DNA of 64,000 nt from Apostichopus japonicus (Eukaryota; Echinodermata; Holothuroidea; Aspidochirotida; Stichopodidae). This document shows positions 12,541 through 26,300 of the stretch, one piece after another. Made by a program: the position numbers and the translations under genes. The stretch spans positions 30,696,668 to 30,760,667 of the forward strand of contig NC_092569.1 of NCBI RefSeq assembly GCF_037975245.1, read 5' to 3'. Positions within the stretch are counted from its first letter, which is position 1. Each line of letters begins with the position of its first letter. The notes beneath the pieces are model-generated. The model had not been told where the DNA came from. It searched no databases and worked only from the letters and a program-made list of their open reading frames with translations.

Positions 12541-13537
12541 TAGTGTGAGTATCGGCTGGTTTTCCAGATATAATTATATTATGTGTTACAATATCACTCA
12601 TGCAGTAAACTGTTTAAAGCAGCATTTTGCGTCCTTTTCTATGATTTTTCTCAACCACACTGACCCCCTATGTCATAACGACATACATAAATAGCGTATC
12701 TATTTAAATCTTAAAAAAATTTAATCTTCAAATGGTGGCATAAAAGTCGAAAACTTTGCAACTTTCAACTTTGTTTTTCTCCAAGATATTTCCGTTAGAA
12801 CCAAATAAACCTCGCCCATAATATGAATATTTAAAAACTTCGAACGTCATTGACCAATAGGCCTATGTAATACAACACCATGCTTTATTTGTGTACAGTC
12901 TATATGGCAGTTGTACCAGGGAGTTCCATACATCTCCCTGGTTGTACCAACGCAAAGTCTCGAATCTATTTTTAGCAACGACTCATAACTAATCCTGTAT
13001 CTCTGATTGGTTGAATTCAAACTAGTGGGTTTTGGGGGAACTGTATACGATTAATTTTAACTGTGGAATTTGTCGTGGACACTCTTCTCATTATCTGCAA
13101 ATTTCCTTAATAACTCGCCAATTAACGTTGTTGGCAGGGAAAAACTTGGATTAAATCTTAGTTTGCTGTTTTGTGATTGTTATATGTAGAAAACTTGATG
13201 GACATGTCAAAAAAGTAGGAAACGGCGACCAAACGCAAATTGCTGCTTTAAATGATACAATTCACTTTAAATTATCATGACCAGGAACTAACCATTTTAT
13301 ACGCAATATGACGAACACCATGATATATATTATGATTTCAAAGTACATAAACTGCTTTAACGTTTCACAATCATTTACAAGGTAATGCCTTCTATTTTCA
13401 TAGCTGGTATGCACAAGTTACTATATGCTAAACAACGTGGCTGGCAACATACGATACTTTAAGGAATCTTATGGACGTATAAAACCGTATGATATCACGT
13501 GATTGAGCCACCTAGCACTGTTCCACGTGTTCGATAT

Positions 13538-13558
13538 GATGACATCACAAGGAAATAC
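13538..13558 (+). promoter_or_regulatory. conserved flank motif TGATGACATCACAAGGAAAT, copy A
   Basis: About 2.2 kb upstream of the copy A ATG. The same motif recurs upstream of B (32221), C (48358) and D (63810). It contains a CRE/AP-1-like TGACATCA followed by an ETS-like AGGAAAT. An E-box CACGTG lies just before it. The regulatory role is inferred. Confidence 0.35.
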
Positions 13559-14888
13559 ATCTTGAATGATGAATAATCGAGGCTGGATTCTTTACTACAA
13601 AAAAACAAAGGCATATTGTCAGACGTTATTATCTTTGCCAAGAAATCGGAATTCTTGCGTCGAAGCATTTGCCTACCCCCTAACTCACAAAACCTAGTAG
13701 AGGTATATTACCTAGTTATAATTACAGGATTTTATTCGGAATGTGGTGACAGAGGATCAGAGTGAAGTATTATATAAGCCTACTAAATGAGATCACATTC
13801 AATTTTTCTGTGACTGACAAAATGTTTGACACTGGGTTACTGGTAGCAAGAAACAGCCAAATGGTTGTACCTGCATATATGCCGTGAGTTACCCTGAATG
13901 ATATAGATGGGTGTATAGTACATGATGATGTGGTTAAAATGATACAAACATATATCGTTGGTGTCTCTAATGTTAATATTACAACACCGAATTAGGCGGT
14001 CTCAACGACAATCATTGTGACATGTCAGAGAGCCATCTCCTCATACTTATAAATGATAAGCGTTTATTCAAACACATTTCTAGCAATATTTAAGAAAATT
14101 CGCCAATCATAATTCATTTTCGAATATTATTAACATTTCTCTCGTGTTCTTCTTCATTTTCTCCCATTCCGTCTCAGTGTTTTTATCTTTACTGTACGTA
14201 GTAGCCAATGAAAGTCCTAACCATATTATTGTTACTGAAAACTATTTCGATCAATATCAATAAATGCCATTCCAAAAACGTTGATAATATTTCTACCTGC
14301 TTATGCTTGTGTTAAGTCCCACACTATGAACCCACAAATATCACTTTGAATTACCTGTAGCAACTCGTTAATAAAATATTCTGACGTTATACATGAAAAA
14401 AAGTGCAAACAAATAAGCAACTTGGTACGTTTGTCTATGTATGACATAAATAATAGTTCCTAAATGTTGTGTATTATTGAAATACAATTAAAAATTAAAC
14501 TAAGAATGTGTGCATAATTTTAATACATCTTAATACATCCTTGAGCTTATTGCATAGGCGTTTGATGGAAAGATCCCTTAGATGTTTCTTGTACCATGAT
14601 AGTTTTGACTTTCTGGACGTGAGTTAACGGTATATTACTTTTTACCACATTGGCGGCTCATTCACATAAACTGGTAATTAATTGGGTGTCCTCGTGTAGT
14701 AGAAAAGCATTTCGCATTTTGGGCGAAAATTTGTAAAACCATCCATTTCACGAGCATGGTTTATAAATCGACGTGATGCTGGTGCTATTGTGGTGCTAGT
14801 AAAGTTTTAGAACTATGCGTCTATGTTTTATCTTTTTTTTTGGGGGGGGGGGGGATCCGATCACTTGGCTACGTAAGCAGACTTGGTC

Positions 14889-15260
14889 TCATAAGTAAGT
14901 GTTTGTACGTAGACGAAAAACCGTGGGCGTATAAGGCTTTAAATTGATGCATAGGTATCCGTATGGTTCCTTGGTAGCATCTGCAAACTCTTCCTGCATA
15001 CATTTGACTTGCTCTGGATACATCTGTTTTATCAAATTTGAGACTTTTTTTTCTAGGGCTTTTAAATAGCACGATGCAATGTGTGATATTACTCGTTTCC
15101 TTTGCCAGTTAAAGAAAAAACTGTGATATAGCTCATGGAAATATTTCATATCATCATATTTTTTATTAAATCCATATTTTTATGATAAGTTTCTTTTAGA
15201 AAACCAATCATTTATGCGTTGATCGTTCCCATGTGACGTCATGATATGTTCTAAAATCAT
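14889..15260 (-). pseudogene. unidentified coding remnant (mobile element or integrated virus?)
   Basis: An 86-codon open stretch on the minus strand, preceded in the same frame by about 20 more protein-like codons and one stop. It is rich in Lys, Tyr and Phe and ends with EPYGYLCINLKPYTPTVFRL. The composition and the run of aromatic and charged residues look like real protein. I cannot name the family. No host-type splice sites fit well, so an old element or virus-derived gene is more likely than a host exon. It is absent at the matching place in copy C. Confidence 0.3.
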
Positions 15261-16844
15261 CAACGTTTTGTAAGATGGGTCAATAATGTCTCCAATTCCG
15301 ACGGGAGACCCTCAGCAAAAGGATTTTAGAGAGGGCCACATACAGCTTCATAACAGCTGGCTGGTATTCCCCCATAGCAACACACAATCCTCTCAGGCGT
15401 ATATTCGTAACTTCGGAATTAATGAGACATGAATTCAAATATCACCTTAAATATAAAGAAAAAAACGTCGCGACTTTGAAAAGAACAATATACGCAATTG
15501 TCTAATGAGAGCTACCTTCATTTTAGCTTACAAATAGTTGAATCCTGATCATCACGCACACTTCGTATTAAAATGATTCTGGCCATTTGAAATGCCAGAA
15601 TAAGACGTCCAAAGGAGTAAAAGAAAATTATATTTGCTCAACTCTAACGAAAATTACCACCCAATTACTTCCCGGTTCTCCTTTTATTTAATTGTTTTTA
15701 ATTGTTATTAATGACGGTTCCAGAAAAGAGGGTTAATTGTCTTTTAATACGTTACGAGTTTAACCACTACTATCACAACGTCATATTCAGCGTATACAAA
15801 CACGCTCACACGTCTGGTCAGGGCGTGCTTAAATTGCATTTCAAGACGCACATGACCCTTTAGATTAAAGTCGCCTCCGCTAGCTGGGTCAGGTGTCATA
15901 CCAAAGGCATACAACGGGTACCCTTTGGCGTAGTCACTACGACTGATATGATGGCCGTTGTCACTGAACGTACTAAGGATTCAATGTTTTCAAAAGGGCA
16001 GACAAAGGACCACTTCTATAGATCAAAGTGTACCTTCTGTCAAAAATAACGTGTTTGTCATTGTTTTCATCTTAAAGAAAAAAACGCAAGTTCTTTGAAT
16101 AATCAAGAAGACTCCATTATCTGATGTTAAGTACCAGGAAAGTAGAGTCGAAATACAAAGGCTACTGCGATCCCGTGTCCCCCACCTGTGTCCTCCCTAT
16201 ATGTATCATCTAATTGTGTCAATGTAAGGATATTGATTCATGAATAAGAGGGCACATATTCTGGTGATTTCGGTTGGTTGTGTTCTTTCTGCATAAACTA
16301 GTGCGCTTTACTCTGGCAGTAGAACTGTTCTCTCAAACATATTACATAAACAACCCAGAAATTAAATCGAAACGTAAAAGATATCGTTAATAGTAGGGCG
16401 ATGTCATAGCATTGACACTTGTTTTCATTTAATATAATCGCAACTTTTGAGAAGGAATATTACTGGTCAGTATACTGATGTATTTTTTTAATATATTTTA
16501 TTTGCATCACTTCTTAGTATTCTCAGTGACATCATTACTAATAACATTTAAGAAAAATCGAATTCAATACCATTTTTGAAAACTCTGGGCAAATTATCAA
16601 ATGCCATCGAGTTTCCCGTGATTGTTGTACCCCTCTTAAATTGTTTTACCGTCGTTTGATAGTTTGACCCATAACATAGTATTGCATTGGAAGGCTAATT
16701 AGTGTCTCTTTCCTTCACTTCCATCTTTTAAATATGCAAACTTGTACTAGCTTCGATATGTACTTCCTTGTTTAATATATGTTATTATATCGCCAACCGT
16801 TTCCTGTCGTTGTAACCTTGAAGACTTCAAATCCACTACTTTGA
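15261..16844. other. intergenic DNA, 3' flank of copy B
   Basis: No gene recognised. The part at 16080-16200 matches 34680-34800 downstream of copy C (shared atcccgtgtcccccacct), so the duplicated unit of B and C reaches at least this far. The sharing is at DNA level, without a conserved reading frame. Confidence 0.5.
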
Positions 16845-17344
16845 TCATTGACTTGGCCGTATTTTCATTGTTGTTGATGTTATACCGCAATGAGAACCGT
16901 GAAGATTCGTCCAGAAGATACCGCGGTAATCATTGGACGAGTAGTCACCGTTGAGATTGGAGTAGCCACAGGAATAGAAATTTGTCTCGTAGACCTGGTT
17001 TTTGTTTCGGCAGCATACCTTATCATCGTAATAGCAATCATAATAATAACAATGACAATTGTTATAAACACTACAGCCATCACAATTAGAGCATTTATGA
17101 TGTGAACGGCTAGAAGGACAGTCATAACAATAATTATAGCAGACACAGTCAGAGTACTCGTATCCACCTGTAGCTACGCGGTTGGTGAATGTGGAACAGT
17201 GGCTGGTTGAGCCCGTACTTCCATCGCTTGGATACCACCAGCCACCTCGGTGTTTTTCTGCGCAGTCGAAGGTACTCGATCCATCATTGTCTTGATCTCG
17301 CGTACTAAATCGAAATCCTGAATTTGCTCCCATAGCGTTATAAC
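16845..17344 (-). CDS. copy B exon 9: fibrinogen C-terminal part with Cys/Tyr-rich insertion
   Basis: Phase 1 entry after ttccag, 500 bp to the TGA. It contains FSTRDQDNDGSSTF, CAEKHRGGWWY, the insertion (with extra cysteines in NNCHCYYYDCYYDDKVCC), SCGYSNLNG and STTMKIRPSQ at the end. The most cysteine-rich insertion of the four copies. Confidence 0.85.
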
Positions 17345-20300
17345 CTGGAATGAAATTAGCAAATACTGAATGAAGGTATTTTCTTGTAAAATAAGTTTTT
17401 TTTTTCCTTTTATATATACTGAACATTACTAAGTCATGTTAGGTTCGTTTGCTAGAGTTGTCGTTTATAATTGCGTTTGTTATTTTGTTCGTTTAAGTTG
17501 GGCTTACGTTATATTTTTTTGTGGTTTCATTATACGAGTTCTAAATTATCGTAAGGAATGTTACAATATTGAACAAAGGAGTCAAGTTTGCGAATTTTTA
17601 TTGGAGCGATTCCAATTCTGTTAATTCGTCTGGGACCTCATTTGAGAACATAGTTAATTACGACAATATTTTTCTGAATGTCAGTATTGTATGTATATTA
17701 TTATTATTCGTTTCCTTTGAAAAATATTAATTAATAATATAGTAGTGATTGACAGGTTAGCAGAAATGTAATCGGGGCATTTTTTGAAGTATTCACTTTC
17801 GGCATTTTGTAAAATATATAGTTTTGACTGTTCAATATATGATAGGTGCTCAAAAAAGAGGGAGGGTAATAAAGTGTTTGATTGTATCATTCATGTCATC
17901 ATCTTCTCTCGTGATAACGTTTATATTTCATACTGACTGATTACTTTAATTTGATATCAACAAACTAATAGTTTACCATATGATTAAACATTTCTAACGA
18001 TAAGAAATGCGGCAAATAATGCTCTTTAAGAATGTAACACATACACATCGTCTCGACTGATCTCTTAAAAATATGTCCGAATTATTTGATACTTTTGTTG
18101 TTATTATTGTAATATAATTGGCCTCTCAATCAATGCAATGAACAAATATTGCATGGTCAAATGAAACTTAATTTTCTTTTGTTTGGAAACGATAAAGTCG
18201 TTCTTTAAGAAATTAATTTAATTCACTCTTTAATAACATATTTCAATCACAAAGTAAGCTGAAATGCTGCAGCAGTTCTTAGGTTTCCAGACTGGTTATA
18301 ATTCCTTAATGTTTTAAGCTCGACATTTGCGAGCAAGCAGACGCTACTAACTATATAAAAGTGGTTGATATGATATATTATGTATGATGTTACAACAATA
18401 TATCATTTTACCAACACGTGCTAAAATGCAAGGCAATTGTTTAATGAGCAATGCGCACGGGACTCTAAGCTCGACATCTAATACAGTTTGACATTAGTAT
18501 ATACACTAGATGTATAACATGACCTGAGTATATGTACGAGTTCAAATCCAAGAGTGTGATTAAAACTACAGGTAGTTATGCTAGAATGATATTACGTAAT
18601 AACTACAAGTATGCGTATGATTGACATTTAGCACAATACATACCAGCATTTCCACTGTAGCCACTCAATGACAGTCGGTATCTGTCTCCCTCGCTACTGA
18701 TTATAAATGATGAATAACTGCTGTAGTATGTTGATCCTTCCCTGTTTGTCTTTTCTATTCGAAGTTGGTAGGCTTGTTGGTTTGTCAATTTGTATATTTT
18801 ATCGTTGCCAATCCAATGATTTCCTGTGAGACTTCCAAACCCATTTTTGTACTCATACCAGTTTTGATAAAAGCTGACGGAACTACTTGTACGTCGTTGC
18901 AAAATCTACAAAGAGAATCAATTAGTTTTAGATGGCAAGTACGTACGTATGGAATATCTCATTGAACTACAATAAGTAAGAGAAATTCATTGGTGAAGGT
19001 CAATAATCCGATTTATTTTAAACTGAAAGGAAGATGGATCAATTTAATTAAATAGTTGAATGATTTACTTCAAATGTTAGTGAACGAAGTCCTGTCATAT
19101 AAGAAAACACAAGTTTAACATGGGAAAGATATTGCTTGTCAATGGCTAAAACTTATTGTCCATCCCCCACTAGACATGTCACAATAAACTTCAAACCCGG
19201 AGCTTCCAGCGGGATAAATGGTATATTTTCCGTCATTTCTTCTACCCGCTGTGTAAAGATCATAACAATCTCTCGGTCCACTGCGGGTACATGTAACACC
19301 ATCACCTCCAAACCATTCGTTACAGTAACATCTACGGATATCATTCCGCTCCTCACAGGTTGCGTCTGCACTGCAACTGTACCTCTCACTTGTGAGTAAG
19401 TTACTGTTGCAAGTTTTTCGTAATGAACAGTCAGAATTAATGTATGATTCACCTTCCTGGAAAAATAAATGTATGACGTCATATTCCAAAGATAGTAAAA
19501 TATATGTTATTTGTTACATTTTTAGCGACTTTTGATGACACACTGGATAAACACTAATACACGGTGAGCGTTGAGCGTTTTAAATATATTAGGTAACGTT
19601 AATCGTTCTGGGTGTATCATAATTGCGTTGCCATGCTTTGTATTTTCGCTAGGTATAAATGAATACAGGCAAAGCATTTAAAATACCATAAAGAATCGTA
19701 CTGACCCCTACTACACTTCCTTTGGCAGCAACGAAGCAGTTGTGAGTGCACGTGACTCCGTCACCTTCGTAGTTTGGATCGCAGTAACATTTACGGACAC
19801 CGCTCACTTAAGCTACAATTCTTTCTAATCGCAAGACTTTGGGTTCAAAAGTAAATCATTACTTTTTCTGTAACATTTATGAGGGAATACACATCCGTAT
19901 GAGTAGTATTATCAATACCTTCTTAATGTAATACATCAATCGACTGACAGGTTTGCCTGCAGCGGCAACGGAATTGGGATCCATGGTCCCTGCCTAAACC
20001 GCGATACACACGCCACCGGTATACTGTAAATGTATAGCGATAATCGACAATTTAACTTTATAAAGGTTTGATTCAAATCATATGGACAATGCGTGAAGAG
20101 CAAAGTATTTCAAATGTCCTGAAAGAAATGTACTGACCCTTAATACACTTCCTTTGGCAGCAACGAAGCAGTTGTGGGTGCACGTCACTCCGTCCCCTTG
20201 GTAGTTTTGATTGCAGTAACATTTACGTACACCGTTCCTCGTATCACAGGTTGCGTGATCACTACACTGGTAACTCGCCTCTATAATCTGGTTGTTCCTA

Positions 20301-23300
20301 CAAGTTGATCTCAGTGTACATCTTGAATTGACGTAAAACTCGTCGTCCTAATTTAAGATATTTAGCGAAAATACTAATAAATCTTTAATCAATTTGCGGT
20401 TGTCACAGTGAAATGTACAGGGTTTCAACATTATGTGGTCAATACAAACTAGGATATGAACCTTTAAGAAATTTAAATGCGGTCGTTGAAGCCAACTCGG
20501 ATGACGCGGGCTTTCCGGATTCGCCATAAAAAGGTAGCTATCAAACAATAAATGAAGAGGAAAGCATTTAAAATGCCCCGAAAAAGCCGTACTGACCCTT
20601 AATACACCTCCTTTTTCAGCAACGAAGCAGTTGCATTGGTTCAAAGGGATACATCGCTCTTGCTGTATTAGATAATCACCGACACAAACACATTGCTCTG
20701 TTTCTGGGTGAGATGTAGCCGAGATGCAAGAGTCAGGGTCATCACAATTCCTCTCACAGGTCTCATTGCTAAATATCTCATTAGCTGGACACCATTCGGG
20801 CATTATTCCTAGAGTACAGGAAATAATAAAATGTAAATAATATGAACCTGATAGAGAAACGAAGAATATGACGTGAGAAAGAAAAGGTTTGTCATTCTGC
20901 GCTCTCATGTCATTCTTATCTGAAGGTTAAAGGAAAAAACACACAATCAGAAACAGTTCGAATATATACAGAACAATTTAAATCAGGTAGTGGCTGTTCC
21001 TTATTCAACTTTATGTTAATATTTATTCAACATTACGAGATGATACTCAGTAATTTGTTGCACAACTGGTCTAAAACCATAAAGTCATAGCTTACTCCTG
21101 TTTCCGAGTTTCCGCGGAGTTACTATACTACTTTTTGACAACAATGATTATTAATTACAACGTTGGTTGTTTTGATCAAACTGGGAGACGGACCTGTTAA
21201 AGTGTGAACATTCTGTTGTACACATGTTAGATACGGTTCCTTGTTTAGAACCAAGTTTAGTGTTGAGTACGAAGCAGTAATGTAGAAAGTGCGTAATTAC
21301 AATTCAGCTAATGGAGGCCATTTCGAAATCTAGTATAGATAATAATGAAATATTAATATTTCAACATATCATATATATCATATCATGTTGTAACCGCTAC
21401 TATATGTATTGTAGCACCGTTGTACTCGCTGGTATACTCTATGTATACTCGTACTATATGTATTGCAGCAGTTTATTCAAGCTAAGAACAATTTTGACAT
21501 GTCAATTTTACTTCCAAAAGATCAATTCGATATCAGAATAAACCTTTCAGCTTATGCACGTTTACTTTCGACATTTAATAAACAAATACGAGTTATTTTG
21601 GCTTTATGCTTAATAAGAATGTAAAGACACTTACCATCTGATATTTCGAATGTACCTAAACTAGATATATGATAATCCCCCCATTCATCTGAGATACGAA
21701 ACTCGTCGTATGTTACATAGTAAGTATCTCCAGCAACGTTCTCAAAATCCATTCGCAGTTGGTACCGCTTTTGATTTGTTAAGAAGGCAATTTTCTCATT
21801 TCCAATCCAAAACTCACTCCCTAGAAAGCCAAAGCCATTTCTGAAATCTTTCCAACTTCTATTGAAATTGACGGAATCTGATCTTCGGCGCTGCAATACC
21901 TACGACGAATACCAAAGAAGTTAAGCGTTAACTAGGACGTTATAAATATTAATTATTCGTTCCCGACCGCAATGTGATTTGTTGCTAACCTTTCTAACAG
22001 AAATTAGAACTTATATATATATATAACTTCAATTTGTAGTGTAGGCTAAAGGTTTACATTTTTTCTTGGAAGGTGAACTACACTGGACTTAATTTCAAAA
22101 TGTATAAAAATAATTGATTCAAATTTTGCTTCGATAAAAAGATTCAAGTTGAAAAAATTGAAGTAAATTTGTTCAAAACTGGTTAAAGTTGAACAGGGGA
22201 CATCAAGTTATCAACTATGGCATACCGTCCATCCACCAGTATCAAGATCATTATAACAGTAAGCCTCAAACGGTTCCGGGTAGCCATCTGGTTTAATAAG
22301 GTACACTCCAGATGTATTGTGGGTAGAAGAACATGCATTCGATACCTCTCTGCAATCTCTCGGATACTCAGGTTGTTGAAAAACAAAGTATGTAAAACCT
22401 GGATGAAAGGTAAAACAAAGTAAACATTTTATCGCGATTGAAAAATCATTTCAGTTAACGAAAATAACATTCTGAGCCAATTGTAATAAACATGGCTTTG
22501 TTACTATGAGAGTTAAGATAATAGATTAGCCTTTATGCCAATTATTACTCAACTACCGTATAGAGGAAGATATCGCGACTAATATTAAATTTAATAAGGT
22601 AATCGTGGTTGGATTCTCAGATGTAACTGTTTTGAAACAATTACGTTAACATAAAATTCAAAGACCATTTGAATCAAATGTTTTCGTAGTTATCAGTAGT
22701 TAAAGACTAATGAAAACAGTCAAATTACATTTAACGTACATGAAAAAATATCGATGTAGCACGTTGGACATGTAAAGATCAAAAATATACGACTCAGAGG
22801 AAATCAATTTCATAATAGATGTTCGGAAATGGTGACATGATTGAAAAAAAAAAAACGTTTAGAGCGACCACTAAAGAACCAACATTTCCAGCCATTCAAG
22901 TTGGTCAACTGAGGTGTTAACATTTATAATACATAAGTGATATAGCTCACTGAGGTTACTTCTTATCATAAGGTCAATCATATAACATAGCAACTACACC
23001 TACCTGAAGATCTTCTGTCGGCACCGACGATTCCCTGTGTAATAAAATACTTTTAATGAATACATTACAAGACATACAGATTGATGCAGTCAACATTAAG
23101 CAGGATCAGATTGAATCTAAAGCTAATGTCTTATAAAAACAGTTCGAGGGAAAGAAAGAACAATTCGCAAACTGGTTCAAAACATGTGAGGTTAAAACAA
23201 GTTAAGTCGATATAAACTTTGGTAAATTCTCCAGATCACCACTTGTATTGATGTTTTATCTTTGTCTACATTCCATAGCTGATTTACAGGTCAATGATCA

Positions 23301-26300
23301 CTTACAGGATACAACTCTCTTCCTGGAAGCTTTAGATTAATGGCATTTTTCCGGTGTAACAGCTATCCTGGTACATGATACGTAAGTTCACGTAAAGAAC
23401 AAAGGCAATAGCTGACTGCTTCCTTAGACAGCTTTGTTGCTTAATGCAGACAGATGTTCTTTGTTCAAGTTATATTTTGACGTAAGAAGATTACAGACAA
23501 ATGTTGTAACGCATTTGTGTTTATCAGTCCTTAATAGCACTTAGGGATCATTTAAATCGTCCTAGCTGTTCTAAGATTACCGTGTCTTGATACTTACCGT
23601 GCACAACGAAACTCTAAGATTTGAAAGGGGTCATTTTACTTATAAGGTAAGTTCATGCGTTTATCAGAACGAAAACGAAAACATATTCTTTGATTGTCTA
23701 ATTTCGTGTGCGTTTTTGTCGCTTCTGTTACTGTTACTTGTCATTTAGCCTTTGAAGAAGATCATGCTAGGATCGAATCCTCAGGCCAGCTTACTTTTAC
23801 ACATTGTCTAATTTCTGTAGACACTTATTTACTTCCATCAGCCGGCTATACTAACAACTAAGTCTAGCCAAAATTAGCAAGTGCTTCGTGTTTGAAATAT
23901 TTCGTAAACCAATCGGCAACAAAATGTGATACGCAAACTTGATTTTCAAAATACAATCTTTTCATCAGTCATTGATGTTTTCACAAACGGCATCCATGAT
24001 ACTATTTGCAGCTTCTGCAATGTACACAATTTCGGAATGATTTAGAAGAGGGGTTTCCATGTGTTAAAACATATATTCTCAGCGGAGGACTGATAGGCTA
24101 CTATTGTAGGTATAAACATATATTCACATACGTTAAGTTACTATCCTGAATATAAAATTGTATAATACATCAGCCAGACTGGTGACATTTTCTTTAATGC
24201 GCGACAAAGACTGATGAGTTTTTAACGGTAATTGTCCATGACTGGTCTGTTTAGATCGGTTAATATTTTTCAGAACTTGCGTCATGCTTGTTTGACCAGC
24301 TGTTAGGCATATTGGCCACTTGCTATTAATCGAAACTGGCTTTTTGTGGGGAAAAAAAGTTAAATGTTAGTTTGCCGTTATCTTCAATGAGGCTAACTTT
24401 TACCGATACTGATATGCCGCCGATAATGCAAATATCAATAAACACTTAAAGAGTTAAACTTTATATTACAACTTTCTTCCGGGAAGACTTAGATTATTGA
24501 AATTGTCCCGGTTTTACAGCTACTCTGGCACATGATATGTAAGCTAACGTGAAAGAACAAAGGCAAACATGAACAAAATGAACTCTAAGTGAAAGGTTGT
24601 ATTTACTTGTAAGGTAAGTTTTTAGCCATAGACTTTTATATCTTACTGATTAGAAGCATGAAGCATGAAGCGGGATTGTAAGGATCAGTATTTAATTTTA
24701 AGCTATAAGGTGTGACGTAGTGAGAACACAGCAACCAATAAGTTGAAGAGAATTTTTGTCTGAATGGTTTTGTCAATTTCTTTAAAAATCCACAGCATTA
24801 AAAGTAAACCTATAATACAATACACCAGTCCGTTATGAAATAGAAAATTTAAGATATCCTTGTTGAACGTTAATTCTAGAAAGCTACGTGATATAGAGAG
24901 AAATAGATAATTTAACTTATAAACTTTATTTTCTATAACATGACAATGATGACAATTGCAAGAAATATAGAATTTCACCAGAAAAAGTGCAAAAGGGAAG
25001 GGGGAACTTTCAAAAGAAATTTAAAATGTGTTTTTTTTTTCTTTCAGACAAGTCCTTCAATGATTATAAATCCATAGAACCATAAGTAGTAAGAATTTTA
25101 CAGGTAGTCGGCTTTAAATTTGTTACAGTAAGAATGGTCGATAGCACCTTAAACAATTACATTGTTTATCTTGTTTGGTATATTCTGAATACTGACATGT
25201 TTGAACAGACGAGTATATGGCAGTTCAAATTTCATGACATTACGATGTAATCTGTCAAGAAAAAACATATTGTATAGAATTTCCAAATCTCTGTATAAAC
25301 AAGACAACGCGCTTTAGTTGTTCCCTGAAATGTTAAGAATTCTCTGATTTATTCGTCTTTATCAAATTCTTGATTTTTTGTCTGCACACTGGTCATCTTG
25401 TCAATATAGCCTTAAAACGTTCTACGGTTTACAGAAGAATATGATCCTTTGATACAAGGATATCAAACCACCTTTACCTTAAATCATGAAAATAAAATCA
25501 ATAGAATCGAAATAATTACAAAATGTAATTTGCTGTTGCCAACAAGGTAAAATACACAACATGGTATCATTTCTACAAAGATAATAACGCGGTCAAAGGC
25601 GATTGTTTTGGGATGTAGCCAAAGTTTTGTATCGTCGATAATGCTTTAAGGAAGCAATGACTTACACTTTATGAGACGTTACTGTTCTATTTGTATAAAC
25701 CATTGTAGTTTATTGTCACCGTAAGTTGAGTGACACAAGTCGTATTTTTCTTGAATACATTACTCGTTCGAACGATAGCCACGAAATATCAAATGGAGGA
25801 ATTTAATTAGATATCTTTAAACATATCAGTAAACCGAAAGTTTTTCAATCGAATTATAATGTCAAAAGTAAGATTTTCAATAAAAAATTAATATACGTTT
25901 TGTTTAAAATGTTTTTATTTATACTCTGTTTTTTTTTTTTGCTTCTATAGATATATCCGAATTTAAAGTAAAAAAAGACCAAAAAACTAAAGACAAAACA
26001 ATAAAACATGTATTAAGGTATTCCTAATCAACATACCATTGTAATGAAAATTGAAAAGCATAATTATTTAAAGGTAAGCAACCAGAATGAGCATCGGGTT
26101 ATTTTTAAAGTGTTAGAAATGTTCTCTGCATCTGCACTAAGTTATTCCGCTAGTTATACGACCTTTATTTATTTATTAATGATAGGATAAAATAGAGGAT
26201 TTGCCTTTTGCTTTTCTTCCAGAATATAGCTTATATTAAAAACTACAATGTAACAAACTGATTTAATGCATGAGAACATACAATTCTTCAGTGAAATTGA

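Larger units (their letters stand above)
11496..14350. repeat. duplicated 5' flank of copy A
   Basis: Non-coding. Long homology to the flank of copy C (about 46980-49150) and, in part, of copy D (63040 to the window end). Examples are tttgcgagttaaca near 11786 and related sequence near 47270, and the tataagcctactaaatgaga region near 13775 and 48605. It includes a foldback repeat and a conserved 20-bp motif, listed separately. No gene seen. Confidence 0.65.

Noticed and set aside
16880-17167. Hydrophobic 95-codon frame overlapping the copy B last exon, and similar frames at 36011-36208 and 51930-52262
   Set aside because: Shadow frames of the Cys/Tyr-rich exon; Tyr and Cys codons read in another frame as Ile, Val and Met look membrane-like.
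19145-19165. A true minor-spliceosome (AT-AC) intron in copy B
   Set aside because: The donor does not fit the U12 consensus, the acceptor is AG, and three sister copies have GTAAGT.
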